DNA from: Arabidopsis thaliana
Lineage: Eukaryota > Streptophyta > Magnoliopsida > Brassicales > Brassicaceae
Length of the DNA stretch: 64,000 nt
Assembly (NCBI RefSeq): GCF_000001735.4
Contig: NC_003074.8
Span: 18,173,261 to 18,237,260 of the forward strand
Reading direction: 5' to 3'
In this document: piece by piece, positions 1-11,104 of the stretch
How positions within the stretch are numbered: position 1 is the first letter of the stretch
Layout of the letters: every line of letters starts with the position of its first letter
The notes under the pieces: generated by a model
What the model saw: the letters and a program-made list of their open reading frames with translations, nothing else
Database searches by the model: none
What the model was told of the DNA's origin: nothing
Position numbers and translations under genes: made by a program

Positions 1-1509
1 AACTGATGGTTTAAATTTGAGTATTCGAGATGCCGTGAAGGAGGACCGAATCAGTGAGTTGCCTGAAGATTTGCTTCTACAGATATTGTCTGATATTCCA
101 ACAGAAAATGTCATAGCCACGAGTGTTTTGTCTAAACGTTGGAGATCTCTTTGGAAGATGGTGCCAAATCTCACGTTTGATTTTACGTTTGATCCAAAGT
201 ATCACCAAACATTTTCAGAGAATCTTTACAGGTCTTTGACTTCACATGAAGCTTCGGTTCTAGAAAGTTTGCAATTGAATTTCACACGTGGAATTGATGG
301 TTTGAATATTGGAATGTGGATTGCAACTGCATATGTACGTCATGTTCGTAAATTGGTATTGGTTAGTTTCGGTGATGTGCGTGATAAGAGGGCTAGATTT
401 CGGAGTGCTTTGTTTAACTTCAATGATACACTTGACATTTTGGAAATCCAGGATTATATTCTTTTAGACCTTCCTTCTCCGGTTTGCTTGAAGTCCCTTA
501 GAGAGCTGCGCCTATACGAAGTACACTTCAAAGACGAAGCATCTGTTTGCAACCTTTTATGCGGCTGCCCTAGTCTTGAAGTTTTGTCCGTGCATAGAGA
601 ACGCAATGTCGATGTGGAGACTTTTACTATTGTGGTGCCATCATTACAGAGACTAACCATATATGATTTTTGCATAGGAGGAGGTAAGGGAGGCTATGTG
701 ATAAATGCTCCTTCTTTGAAATACTTGAACATTGTAGGGTTCGAGGGGCTTGATTTTTGTTTGATTGAGAATGCGCCAGAGCTGGTGGAGGCAGAAATCA
801 GTGACGTTTCTCATATAGCTAATGAGAACATTCTAGAATCTCTAACTTCAGTGAAACGTCTGTCCTTAGAATCGCCAATAAAGGTAAATTATAAAATTTG
901 AAGATTTTCACCGCAGGTTATCTCTGCTGTTGGACTAACACTGTCTTGTGTACTATTGTTGCCTGCCTCATGCACAGATTAAATTTCCTACCGGTAAAGT
1001 CTTCGATCAGCTAGTTTATTTAGATGTGCTTACAAAAGAAAGAGAGTGGTGGAATCTGCTTTCGAGAATGCTTGAGAGTTCTCCTAAATTGCAAATCCTC
1101 AAGCTCACCGGGGTAAGCAAGTTTATTAGCCAACTCTGTTTTTCTTTCTTTCCAGAACTCCACTTTAAGGTACTTTTTTTATTTTGTATTACATAAATTG
1201 CCTTGTTCTCAGCTATCTTGTATCGAAAAAGGTCTAGATGGACAGAATTGGAATCCACCAAAATGTGTACCGGAATGTTTGTTGTTCCATCTTGAGAAAT
1301 TCTTGTGGACAGGATACGAATGGCAACGAGGAGATGAGAAAGAAGTGGCCACATACATACTAGAAAACGCAAGACTGTTGAAGAAAGCAACTTTCTCCAC
1401 AAAACGCATTGATCTGGAAAATCTCGAAAAGAGACGTGAGATGCTCAACGAGTTGGCTAGTGTGGCCAGAGCTTCAGATTCATGTCATCTTGTGTTCCAT
1501 TCTATATAA
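1..1509 (+). CDS. F-box/LRR/FBD protein, 5' end cut by window edge
   Basis: Probable substrate receptor of an SCF ubiquitin ligase. The frame is already open at base 2, so the start codon lies upstream. Visible exons are 2-883, 978-1112 and 1213-1509 (437 residues), all joining in frame at GT..AG borders. The F-box is near the visible N-terminus ([19 protein letters not shown], then [11 protein letters not shown]). It is followed by leucine-rich segments ([25 protein letters not shown]) and a C-terminal FBD domain containing [13 protein letters not shown] and the [13 protein letters not shown]-type helix. It is a close paralogue of the gene at 4416-6079, with identical intron positions. By position it should be At3g49030 (memory). 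The substrate is unknown. Confidence 0.9.
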
Positions 1510-2559
1510 TCTCTTGAAATTTTACTATGTTGTTTTGGCCATTGGAAAATGTATAATTATCAGCTCTACCTATTTATAGGATGCTAATATTTGGTGACAT
1601 TTTGAGGAAGAGATTCAGAAGACAATTCAAGGAGTAGACTTAACAATGACTAAACAAGCTAGAACAAAAGAAAAAGATCATAACCAGTTAAATTGTAGGG
1701 GAATAATATTTATTCTCTTTCGTTTCAACTTTTACAAATCTAGTAGACTTTTATCTTAAGATTTTTTCTTCATTTCGTTTTTGGTATATATATTGTATGA
1801 GTTACAAATGTATATATTGATAAAATCTAAGTTTTGTTTGGTGGTAATTAATATAGCTAAGGAAAACTGTGCTTACTTACAACTTGTTTTGTATAGAAGT
1901 TGTCACCAAATACAGAGAAAAAAAGAGTGTAACATGAATAAGCCAAAGTATCTACTTAAGAAAGCACAAAAATGATAAAAGCAAGATGGTCTGCATTTCA
2001 TAGACATTAATCTAAAATGCAATGGCGCAATCTTATATATTGGAAGTTCTGGAGCTCTGGTTGATAATATCGCGTTTAAAGCGTAAATCACCCCTCTTCT
2101 ATATGGAGTTGAACTAATAAACTTGAGTTTTCACTTTCAAAACCCACTAGTCCACCATCCACTTCGTTGATCAAACCGGAAAGGTTGAACTTAGGTTTTG
2201 AATAGTAACGCCTTTCTAGACAGTGAAAACAGTCAAACACAACAAGGTGATGTTATTGATTGGGTATGTCAATTGCTACTTAAGTATTATGTTGTCCGCT
2301 TGAGATTGAGCCTTACTTAAAAAGGGCCGAGTTAATAAGCCCATTTAGAGGACGACTTCTTCTGTTTGTGAATAATGTTGGGATTGGGATTCGATTTTGA
2401 ACCATCGGTCACATTTTGTCCCGACTTCACTTTTCGTCTTCTTTCTTCTCCTGATCATCTGCTTGATTGTGATCTCTATTCTCTAATTGTTGCTAATGCA
2501 TTAGTTTTGGAATCTGTCTAGTCTCTTGTACCTTTTTTTTACTATGATGTTTGGTATTT

Positions 2560-2711
2560 GGACAGTGTAAAACTCTCAACTTTACTTAGTGATAGGATGC
2601 TAAATCTTGGTTACATTTTGAGGAAGAGGAAGTATATACATTATAGAAAAGCTCGAAAAGTTGGAAAAGTGACTTGAGTCATGAGATGCTCAACGAGTTG
2701 GCTAGTTTGGA
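2560..2711 (+). pseudogene. F-box/FBD 3'-end fragment
   Basis: The segment GGATGCTAAATCTTGGTTAC at about 2595 also occurs in the 3' flanks of the F-box gene copies near 6160 and 11615. It is followed at about 2648-2711 by a copy of the last-exon segment encoding (R)EMLNELASL, recognisable from GAGATGCTCAACGAGTTGGC. The order (3' flank before coding tail) is the reverse of a normal gene, so this is rearranged debris. It is interrupted at 2711 by a GGGGTG-ended element. Confidence 0.6.
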
Positions 2712-3084
2712 GGGGTGAGTTTTAATATGATTTTGATGATTTATTGTAAAATCTTTTCAAATTCTATCTAAGACTATGATATTTGAATTTTTATTATTTT
2801 ATTTTATGTTTTTGAAATTTACCAGTGGATCGACAGTTCGTTGGTGCTAAAAAAAAATCAAATCTACAAATTGTTTTTAACTAAAGAAGTATTTTCAAAT
2901 CCTTTCAAATCTTTCAAAATCAAATCCACAAACTGTTTTCAATAACAGTGAATTTTAAGGTAGATTTTTAAATTATTAGTTTAATTACTGTATTTCATTA
3001 GAGTTTTTAAAATTCATGATTAAATAACATATAATTTGTAATTTTTTACACAAATTACTTAAAATATTAGATTGAATACACCCC
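2712..3084. mobile_element. Candidate MITE-like element with GGGGTG...CACCCC ends
   Basis: A 373-bp AT-rich segment begins GGGGTGAGTTTTAATATGAT and ends with the complement of GGGGTGTATTCAATCTAATA. The termini share the GGGGTG core and weak similarity beyond it. The left end sits exactly where the FBD fragment loses similarity to its paralogues (after GCTAGTTTGG). Inside is a diverged direct repeat (AAATCAAATCTACAAATTG and AAATCAAATCCACAAACTG). No clear target-site duplication is visible and there is no coding capacity. The family is unknown to me. Confidence 0.35.
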
Positions 3085-4415
3085 TTTTAACTTTGAGTCC
3101 CAATAATCCTTGCGTATCACTGTTAAACCGATGAAAATTCATTTTTACACAATCTAAAAATCTAAAGAACTCAAACAAACAAAGAAACTTGAACATTAAA
3201 TAAATAAAAAAACTTGAACATTAAATAATAAATACCCAAAAATATATATATTGGACCTGGGTCGAGCCCACAGACACCCATTCTCCTTTTTCTGTTCGGC
3301 TTGTGATGTTGTGTTAGGGTTTAACTATCAAATCCATTCCCCTTGTTATTACTCTTTTAGGGATTTTTGACGTTTTGAAGCTGAGTCTTCACGGTTTTGG
3401 TGTTATCATATCTAAGCTTTTGAGACTTTATCGCTTGCTTGAAGAAGGAAAAGAGAGAGAGAACATATTAGAAATGGGTAATATGGGCAACCAAATCACA
3501 AAAGCCATGTAGGATATAGACATGATTTAGTCGGATGTTTTTCTTAATTCTTTTTCAGCCTTGGGTTAGTATATATTCCTTAAATTTTTTTATAAGATTG
3601 TTTCTTTCTTTGGAGGAGATTATCTCATATTTTCTTTCTTTCTCATAATTTTTATAAGTAAGACAATTTCGATATAGATTATCTCATATTTTCTTATTGT
3701 TACAATTTTGTTATGACGCTAAGGGTTTCTAAAAATAAATATTAAAATTAAGAATAATAATAACACAATAATTTAAATCATCAACAATTTGAGATACTTT
3801 TGATTTAGTTGAATAATACAAATTTTCAATGATTTAGTTTTATTAAAGTATAAATCCAATAATTCCCTATTTATGAAAATTTTAAATTATTTGTTTTCAA
3901 ATCAGAAACTAATAACACCAAACTTTAAAAGAGTCTTAAAATATATTAATTGAATAACAAAAGTTTTTTCTTAATATTTAAAGTTTATATAAATCACAAA
4001 CCAATAACACCCTAAATCTAAATCTCATGATTTTACAAATCAATAAAAACTTCATTTAATTCACCTAAAATCATCATATATATAATCATTTAAAACTCAA
4101 ATCATTTAAAATATTACAATAATAAATACTCATAAAAATCTCAACTTATATATATTGGGCACATGGGTCGAGACCAAATAAACCCATTCCTTGTTTTTTT
4201 TTTTTTTTTCCTTTCTGGCTTGTGATTTCAGTTTAATATCGAACCCAAATAAAAAATAAAACTCACTGTTGATACTCTTTTAGTGTTTTCTGTCTCGCTA
4301 ACGTTTTGGCGTCACCATATCTACAGTTTTTAGTGTGTTTTTATGCGTTTGCGTTGGCATTTGGAGCACTGAGAAGGCATACTCTGAAGGATTTTTACTC
4401 GCTCTATTAACGACG

Positions 4416-6079
4416 ATGGAACAACTATGGTACGTTGTTTTCTTTCGTTTATGTCCTTTTTTTTCTCGAACCCCTTTCTATGGTTTTATTTTAGCTGTAA
4501 GCTCTAACACTAATAAATCTTTGAACCTTAAAACTCCTTTTCTTTCGTTCTAATTTTACAACGAAAGCGGTGGTGATTGTTTGAGGCTTTTTGAGAATGA
4601 GGACAGAATCAGTGAATTGCATGAAGCTTTGCTTGTTCATATAATGTCTTCACTTCCGACAAAAACTGTCGTAGCCACGAGTGTTTTGTCTAAACGTTGG
4701 AGACATGTTTGGAAAACGGTGCAAAATCTCAAATTTGTTTCTAAGTATCACCAAACATTTTCAGAGGATGTTTACAGATTTTTTATGTTACATAAAGCTC
4801 CGTTTCTAGAGAGTTTGGATTTGGAATTTAGTAATCAACTTGATGCTTCAGATCTTGGAATATTGGTTGGAATTGCGTTTGCACGCCATGTGCGTAATTT
4901 GGTATTGGATCTGGACTATTACAGTAACTTTTCTCAGTTATGTGCAGCCAGATTTCCGAGTGGTTTGTGCATCTATGATAATAATAAGACACTTGAGACC
5001 TTAACACTCAAGCATTCCATTCTTTTATATTTTCCTTATCGGGTTTGTTTGAAGTCCCTTAGAAAGCTCCACCTTTACAAAGTACATTTTTATGGCAAAG
5101 ACTCTGTTTACAACCTTTTATGTGGTTGTCCTAGTCTTCGGGATTTGATAGTACATAGATACAGAGAATGTATGGAAACTTTCACTATCGCCGTGCCATC
5201 ATTAGAGAGATTAACCATAGAGGATTCTGGATTTGGGTATGGATGCTGCTATGTGATAAATGCCCCTTCTTTGAAATACTTGAACATAAGAAGGTTCAAG
5301 TATCTTAACTCTTGTCTGATTGAGAAAGCGCCAGAACTGGCCGAGGCAAAAGTCAGTGACGTTTCTGATATAGAAAATGAGAACATTTTGGAATCTCTAA
5401 CTTCAGCCAAACGTCTTTCCATACACTTATCACCCTTAGAGGTAATTTTTAGATTTTAGTTTTTCGACATATTTTCTATGCAATTGAGCCAGAAATGTTT
5501 TGTGTACTGATTAATGTTACCTCATGCACAGATCAAGTATCCTAGTGGTAGCATCTTCCATCAGCTTTTATCTTTGTAACTACATACAGATAAAAGGAAG
5601 TGGTGGAATCTACTTACGTTCATGCTTGAAGCTTCTCCTAAGTTGCAAATCCTCAAGCTCACCGACGTAAGCAATTTCACTAGTCAGCTACCTTTTTTTG
5701 TCTTTTCCAAAACTTCACTTTTAGGTACTTTGTTGATCTAATATTACATAAATTGCACTGTTCTCAGCTAAATATGTCTTCTACCAAAGGAAATCAGATA
5801 GGCCAAAAATGGATCCAGCCTAAATGTGTACCGGAATGTTTGTTATTCCATCTTGAGACATTCGTGTGGACAGGATACGAATGGCAACGAAGAGATGAGA
5901 AAGAAGTGGCGAGATACATCCTAAGAAACACAACAAGTTTGAAGAAAGCAACTTTCTCCACAAAACCCATCGAACCGGTAAAGCTCAAAGTTTTTAAAAA
6001 GAGACGTGAGATCCTCAACGAGTTGGCTAGTTTGGGCAGGGCTTCAAATCCAAGTGATTTTGTGTTTGAATCTATTTAA
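4416..6079 (+). CDS. F-box/LRR/FBD protein with in-frame stop in the exon-3 homologue
   Basis: Paralogue of the gene at 1-1509, likely At3g49040 (memory). I propose a 14-nt first coding exon at 4416-4429 (ATG GAA CAA CTA TG) spliced to 4568, giving [13 protein letters not shown]. Exon 2 (4568-5441) carries the F-box ([19 protein letters not shown]) and LRR-like region. The next exon starts at 5532, and the last (5768-6079) carries the FBD domain. In the exon homologous to 978-1112 (5532-5666) there is an in-frame TAA at 5577-5579. A GTAACT donor at 5576 with the TTTTAG acceptor ending at 5724 would avoid the stop and keep frame, at the cost of the WWNLL segment. So this is either a pseudogene or a gene with altered splicing. 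Confidence 0.75.
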
Positions 6080-6728
6080 TCTCTCGAGCATATATATATT
6101 ATATATGGTTTGTTGACCATTGGGAAATGTAAAACTCTCAACTTTATCAATCGATAGGATGCCAAATCTTGGTTACATTTTGAACTTATACTATTGTAGA
6201 TATATATTTTTCTAACAAAAGCTGAACTTAGGTTTTGAATAGTATGGACTTTCTAGAAGAAATGATATGAATTGATTGCACATAGGCTTTTTCTAACAAA
6301 AGCTGAATTGGCAATTTGCTACTTAAATGAATTTGATTGCATAATTTATTGTAGTGCTTGAAAATTCTGAACTTGCAAGTTCTGTAATAGGAAACACATC
6401 ACAAAATAATTGCAATTGGTCCCAAAGGCGTATAAACTTGTTTTCCTTTCCATGACTCTTTTGACCTCTAGGTAATAGTAAAGCCAGTAGATGGAATTAG
6501 CAGCTACCAACCTAACTTAAATGAATTTACAGTTGCTATATATGATTTTCTTTTTAATATATAATACTAAATTAGAACCAGCCAAAGAAAATTAATTGAG
6601 AATTATTCAAAAGCCATTGTGATTTTCTGTTTGTCAAGAAAAAAACTACTTCCTTAATTTTTTTTCCTACATAAAAATTTAGATTGAAATCTACATTAAT
6701 GTTCAGAATTTACAGTTACAAACAGTTA
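6080..6728. other. Intergenic, 3' flank of F-box gene
   Basis: The first 300 bases repeat 3'-flank sequence seen downstream of the other F-box copies (GGTTTTGAATAGTA at about 6229 and about 2195; GGATGCCAAATCTTGGTTAC near 6157). The remainder is AT-rich with no gene recognised. Confidence 0.5.
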
Positions 6729-7420
6729 CAGTAGAAACTCTATAAATTAATATTCGGTAAATTAATAAACACGATAAATTAATAAATTATGTCGATTCCA
6801 AGTCGGGTCAATGTAAAAATTAACCAAAATCGATAAGATAATAAGATAATAATTTTTTTTGAAATCTCTTTGTCAAAATATGGTCTCAATAATATCATAA
6901 ATCAATAATTACTAATCTTAAACATACTTTTAAAGGTAATCTAGTACAATATGACTTTAGTTATATTTGTTTTTTCTTAAAGTTTGAATCTTTCTGAAGT
7001 TCATCTCTAATTTTCTTTATTGCATCAAAAACTCTTGGTGTTGTCTTTTTGATATGCATCCAAAAGTTGTGAAGAGTTTTAGACGCGATAATTGCTTCCT
7101 TACGTGTCAATATTTAAGAAAGTTTCACATTATCGTCTTCAAGTTCTTCACCAACATTATAAACAGAAATCACAATTTCTTCGAAAAACTCTGAATTTTT
7201 GAGTATGCTTCATTTGCACCTAGATATTCGAGTAGGCTATTGACATTTATTCTATTCCGAAAGAAGATAGTGTTATATTTTGCTTAAATATTTCTATAAA
7301 TTAATAAATATTAATTTATCCTGTAAAATAATATTTATTAATTTATAGAATAAATTAATTTCACTATAAATTAAGAAAATTTCATGGTCCCAACATTATT
7401 AATTTATAGAATTTCTACTG
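6729..7420. mobile_element. Emigrant/Lemi1-like Tc1-mariner (pogo) element
   Basis: A 692-bp element with inverted terminal repeats CAGTAGAAACTCTATAAATT (left) and CAGTAGAAATTCTATAAATT (right, read on the minus strand). It is flanked on both sides by TA, the target duplication expected for Tc1/mariner elements. The subterminal motifs (CGATAAATTAATAAATT, GGGTCAATGTAAAAAT) match what I remember of the Arabidopsis Emigrant MITE and its larger relative Lemi1. Unlike typical short Emigrant copies, it retains a transposase-tail fossil inside. Confidence 0.75.
6976..7181 (-). pseudogene. Transposase C-terminal relic inside the mariner-like element
   Basis: On the minus strand one frame reads EEIVISVYNVGEELEDDNVK, then a stop, then LTRKEAIIASKTLHNFW and KTTPRVFDAIKKIRDELQKD. 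The amphipathic charged composition and its position between mariner terminal repeats fit the tail of a pogo-like transposase. No DDE catalytic region remains. The family assignment is inferred from the terminal repeats, not from the peptide. Confidence 0.45.
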
Positions 7421-8237
7421 TATATGGAATCTATTCAATAAAATAATATGACTAATGAAAATCAACCACTATTTATTTTGACTAAACAAGTTACACAACT
7501 ACTACAACCACCAAATTCTCATTTTTAATTGTAATTGTGTAATGTTGATGAACTTTTTCAGTCTAAATCTAGAAACTTGGGACAAATTAAACAAAAATTA
7601 ACACTAATTATCTCGAAATTTAACTCTTAAATTAATAACCAAAATTTTGTAAGAAAATAGTATTATTTATATTTTATCTTCTTCACACAACACAACACAG
7701 CAAGCTCCAAAGTAGCTCTGCAACTGCAAGTTTAACCCCAAAGTCACTGCCACAAATAAAGAAAGCAAAGCTAACACGAGTCCAGCGAGTTTTGAATCTT
7801 CCTTCTATGGCATGATTTCCATTTCCTCTTCCGTTTTCCACGGGAAGACACTTCCCTTCTCTTCTTTATCTTCTCTCAAATTCTTCAGTTCCTTCTCGAA
7901 ATCATTGATCTTGATTTGAGCTTTAGAGAAGAGAAGAACAAAATTCATAAGAGAACATAGAATAAGTAGTGAGATCTAATCCTCTTCCCATGTTTTTGTC
8001 TATAAAGTAGCAATTAGAACTTCAATCTTCAATTTCATTTCCATTAACATTGTTTCCCATTCACAAAGTTGACTTTTTTTTCTTTGGTTTTAGCTTCAGT
8101 TCAAGATTCTTCAGTTGGGTGTACTAAAGTTTTGAAATTTCTTTGTTTAAACATTAAAAGTTTATGTTTTGATCGTTAGGTGTGCTGCTTCATTGGTCTA
8201 TGATGATGAATGTGTTGTTATAACTCTGTATCTGTTC
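7421..8237. other. Upstream and 5' UTR region of the lipase gene
   Basis: AT-rich to about 7680, then CT-rich leader-like sequence. A likely 5'-UTR intron ends at the TTAG at 8176-8179, just before the lipase coding exon. The frame is open from 8180 but has no ATG before 8238. No other gene seen. Confidence 0.45.
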
Positions 8238-10353
8238 ATGTCGATTCTATGTGGTTGTTGCCCTCTTTTAGAATGTGTTTACTGTCTTGGTTGTGCACGT
8301 TGGGGTTATAAACGTTGTCTTTATACTGCTGGTCACGACAGTGAAGATTGGGGACTTGCAACAACTGATGAATTCGAACCGGTTCCTCGGTTTTGTCGTT
8401 ATATTTTAGCTGTTTACGAGGATGATATTCGAAATCCTTTGTGGGAGCCTCCAGAAGGATATGGGATTAACCCTGATTGGTTGCTTCTAAAGAAGACTTA
8501 TGAAGACACTCAGGGTCGTGCTCCAGCTTATATATTGTATCTTGATCATGTTCATCAAGATATAGTTGTTGCAATCCGGGGGTTGAATTTGGCTAAGGAG
8601 AGTGATTATGCAATGCTTTTGGATAATAAGCTTGGTGAAAGGAAGTTTGATGGTGGTTATGTGCACAACGGGCTTGTGAAGTCTGCTGGTTATGTGTTAG
8701 ATGAGGAATGTAAAGTTTTGAAAGAGTTGGTGAAAAAGTATCCGAGTTATACTCTGACTTTTGCTGGACATTCACTTGGGTCTGGTGTAGCTACAATGTT
8801 GGCTTTGTTAGTGGTTCGACATCCGGAAAGATTGGGGAATATTGATAGAAAGAGAGTTAGGTGTTTCGCTATTGCGCCTGCGAGGTGTATGTCGTTGAAT
8901 TTGGCTGTTAGATATGCAGATGTGATTAACTCTGTCATACTTCAGGTGTGTCTAACTTTATGATACAAGTTTTTGGCTATTGTATATGTGGAATCTAAAG
9001 TATTTGTTTATTTCTGTTTGCTTTAGGATGATTTCTTGCCTAGGACAGCTACACCTCTAGAAGACATATTCAAGTCTGTATTCTGGTAAAGCTATCTCAC
9101 TAATCACTGTGACACATGTCTCAAAGAATCATCTGTGTTTTTGGACAGTTATACTATCCAGAGGGTTCAGAGTATGTTATTTTCAAAACTTTCAGCAATA
9201 ACACACGACATTCTCCGGTCTACTAAGTATAGTATAGTAGAAAAAAATCGAAACATCTGTCCTTTATATGTTTTGAATGCTCTTATGGCACATTTCACAG
9301 CTGTTAGTATACATAGCTTTGGTTAGTTCACTTTGTTTTGTAGAACACCTTCCATAACTCTGCTTATTTGTAATGGGTTTTGTTTTTTTGTCTGTGGACA
9401 GTTTGCCATGTTTGCTATGCATAAGGTGCATGAAGGATACATGTGTTCCAGAGCAAAAGATGCTCAAAGATCCTAGACGGCTTTATGCTCCTGGTCGCAT
9501 GTATCACATCGTCGAAAGAAAGCCTTGCAGGTACATAACACACAAATCTATAGATTTACACATATTACTTAAGGGACCATGGTTCTAAAGCAACCCACAA
9601 TCTCACTTAGTTTGCAATATCAAATGTCTTATGTGCCATTACATTGAAGACAAATCATAGTTTTGCTCTGTGATCATCGTGTGATAGAGCTAAATCTGTT
9701 GTGAAGATGACGTTTTGGTAATTGGTTCTTGCAGATTAGGAAGATATCCTCCGGTTGTGAAGACAGCAGTGCCGGTAGATGGAAGATTCGAACACATTGT
9801 TCTTTCTTGTAACGCAACTTCAGACCACGCCATCATCTGGATCGAACGAGAAGCTCAGAGAGCTCTCAACGTAAGTATTCACCAACCTCACTAGACGCTA
9901 AATCCTTACCGGTAAACTATTACACTAATTTGCTTCTGCGGATCTCTACAGCTAATGATGGAGAATGAGAAGAAAATGGAGATCCCGGAGAAGCAAAGGA
10001 TGGAGAGGCAAGAATCATTAGCCAGAGAGCACAACTTGGAGTACAGAGCAGCGTTAAGACGAGCAGTAACGTTAGATGTACCTCACGCAGAGTCAATGGC
10101 CTATGAGTACGGAACATTCGACAAAACTCAAGAAGACGAAACCGAAGAAGAAGAAGTAGAAACAGAGGAAGAAGAAGAAGACACAGACTCGATTGCACCA
10201 ATGGTGGGTGAATCATCATCATCATCTTCTGTTAAACCAACTTACAGGATAAGACGAAACCGTAGAGTTAGTTGGGACGAACTAATCGAACATCTCTTTG
10301 AACGAGACGAGTCTGGTAACTTGACATTCGAGAAATCAGATTTACCTCAATGA
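8238..10353 (+). CDS. Lipase class 3 (calmodulin-binding heat-shock-like) alpha/beta-hydrolase
   Basis: Predicted serine hydrolase of the lipase-3 family, 477 residues. Exons are 8238-8945, 9027-9085, 9402-9530, 9735-9870 and 9952-10353. The nucleophile elbow GHSLGSG places the catalytic Ser at residue 179. Asp in VILQDDFLPR and His in RMYHIVERK are candidate triad partners. Cys-rich N-terminal and central segments (MSILCGCCPLLECVYCLGC, CLPCLLCIRCMKDTC) may be membrane-proximal or acylated. The C-terminus has a long acidic run and ends in WDELIEHLFERDESGNL. Upstream alternative starts lack ATG, so ATG 8238 is chosen. Likely At3g49050, annotated from memory as a calmodulin-binding heat shock protein. 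The substrate is unknown. Confidence 0.9.
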
Positions 10354-10509
10354 TCAAGATTCATGTTCTCTACTCAATCCATATATGTGAATGATATTGT
10401 ATTGTGTAAAAAAAACAGTTGTTCATTACAATCATCATACAACAGACCACATTGGTCTGAGTTTTATTACAGAGGAATTCTCATAAACTTCCAAATCGAA
10501 TTTTAGGGT

Positions 10510-10689
10510 TTATTTCTTGTTGGGTTGAGGAAGAGCACAAGAAGATCTAAAAGCTTCTACCTGAGACTTACACTTTGAATGATCTCCTTTGTTTTCTTCT
10601 AAGCATTTCTTCAACGCTTCCACATCGCACGATGAAGCTATCTTCTTTGTTGTCACTGTAAAGTTTTCTTGTTTCTTCTCTTCTTTCAT
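10510..10689 (-). CDS. Small CHCH-like protein, 59 residues
   Basis: A single-exon frame missed by length cut-offs. It begins MKEEKKQENFTVTTKKIASS and ends ALPQPNKK. The four cysteines (21, 29, 40, 51) form CX7C...CX10C with an EALKKCLEENKGDHSKCK helix-turn region. This is the arrangement of coiled-coil-helix-coiled-coil-helix proteins, usually imported into the mitochondrial intermembrane space and oxidised by Mia40. ATG 10689 is the first in frame, although the frame stays open upstream without ATG. It is convergent with the lipase gene (stop 10353). A TGGGCC (site II) motif lies about 145 bp upstream on its strand. I do not recognise the specific orthologue. Confidence 0.7.
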   Translation of the reverse strand: MKEEKKQENFTVTTKKIASSCDVEALKKCLEENKGDHSKCKSQVEAFRSSCALPQPNKK

Positions 10690-10830
10690 TGTCGTCGCCG
10701 TCGTCTTTGTTCGTGGACTTGTGTCTGGCCGCCGAAGAAGAAGAAAACACTTTCTAGTTTCTGCTTCGCTAAAACGACACCGTTTGATTAAGTAGAACGT
10801 GTAACGTTGAAGGCTTCTTGTACAGCGTGA

Positions 10831-10837
10831 GGCCCAT
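10831..10837 (-). promoter_or_regulatory. Site II-type motif (ATGGGCC) upstream of the CHCH-like gene
   Basis: GGCCCAT on the plus strand reads ATGGGCC on the minus strand. TGGGCC/T site II elements are common in promoters of plant housekeeping genes and nuclear genes for mitochondrial proteins, which fits a CHCH protein. The promoter role is inferred from position only. Confidence 0.4.
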
Positions 10838-11104
10838 CTGAGATCTGACGAAGAGACTTTCTAATTTATGAAAACGACAACGTCTGTGTTTCCACAAACG
10901 CCGATAAATCAAGCTTCTTTAGTTCTTACTTCGTAAACACGCCACAGCCTACATTTCCTCATAATGTAACCAAGATTTAGCATCCTATTGAAATTCAGTT
11001 TTGTCTTGAACCCAGAATAAAACAGACCTGCTAACGATTAGAAGCTGAATCGTCATCGTTATGGCGTAAAATCGTCTCTAAGCTTTTAGTCGGATTCGTG
11101 TGAT

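Larger units (their letters stand above)
1510..4415. other. Intergenic: F-box gene debris and AT-rich spacer
   Basis: No intact gene. About 1541-1615 is the 3' flank of the first F-box gene. Bases 2170-2300 resemble 6225-6345, the 3' flank of the second F-box gene. Bases 2560-2711 hold a shared 3'-flank segment followed by a fragment of the FBD exon. Bases 3247-3430 resemble the 5' flank of the second F-box gene at 4147-4330 (both contain TGGGTCGAG just after an ATATATATTGG stretch). Bases 3715-4140 are very AT-rich. They include CCAATAACACCCTAA at about 4001-4015, which looks like the end of a degenerate MITE, but I could not find a matching left end. Confidence 0.6.

Noticed and set aside
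3715-4015. Second MITE-like element ending CCAATAACACCCTAA
   Set aside because: No matching left terminal repeat or target duplication could be found, so it is mentioned only in the spacer description.
9920-10225. Minus-strand frame opposite the last lipase exon
   Set aside because: Leucine-rich shadow of the acidic Glu codons; the plus-strand exon is well supported.
10568-10750. Minus-strand frame MFSSSSAARHKSTNKDDGDD overlapping the CHCH-like gene in another frame
   Set aside because: Low-complexity and out of frame with the cysteine-spaced CHCH-like frame on the same strand; no protein features.
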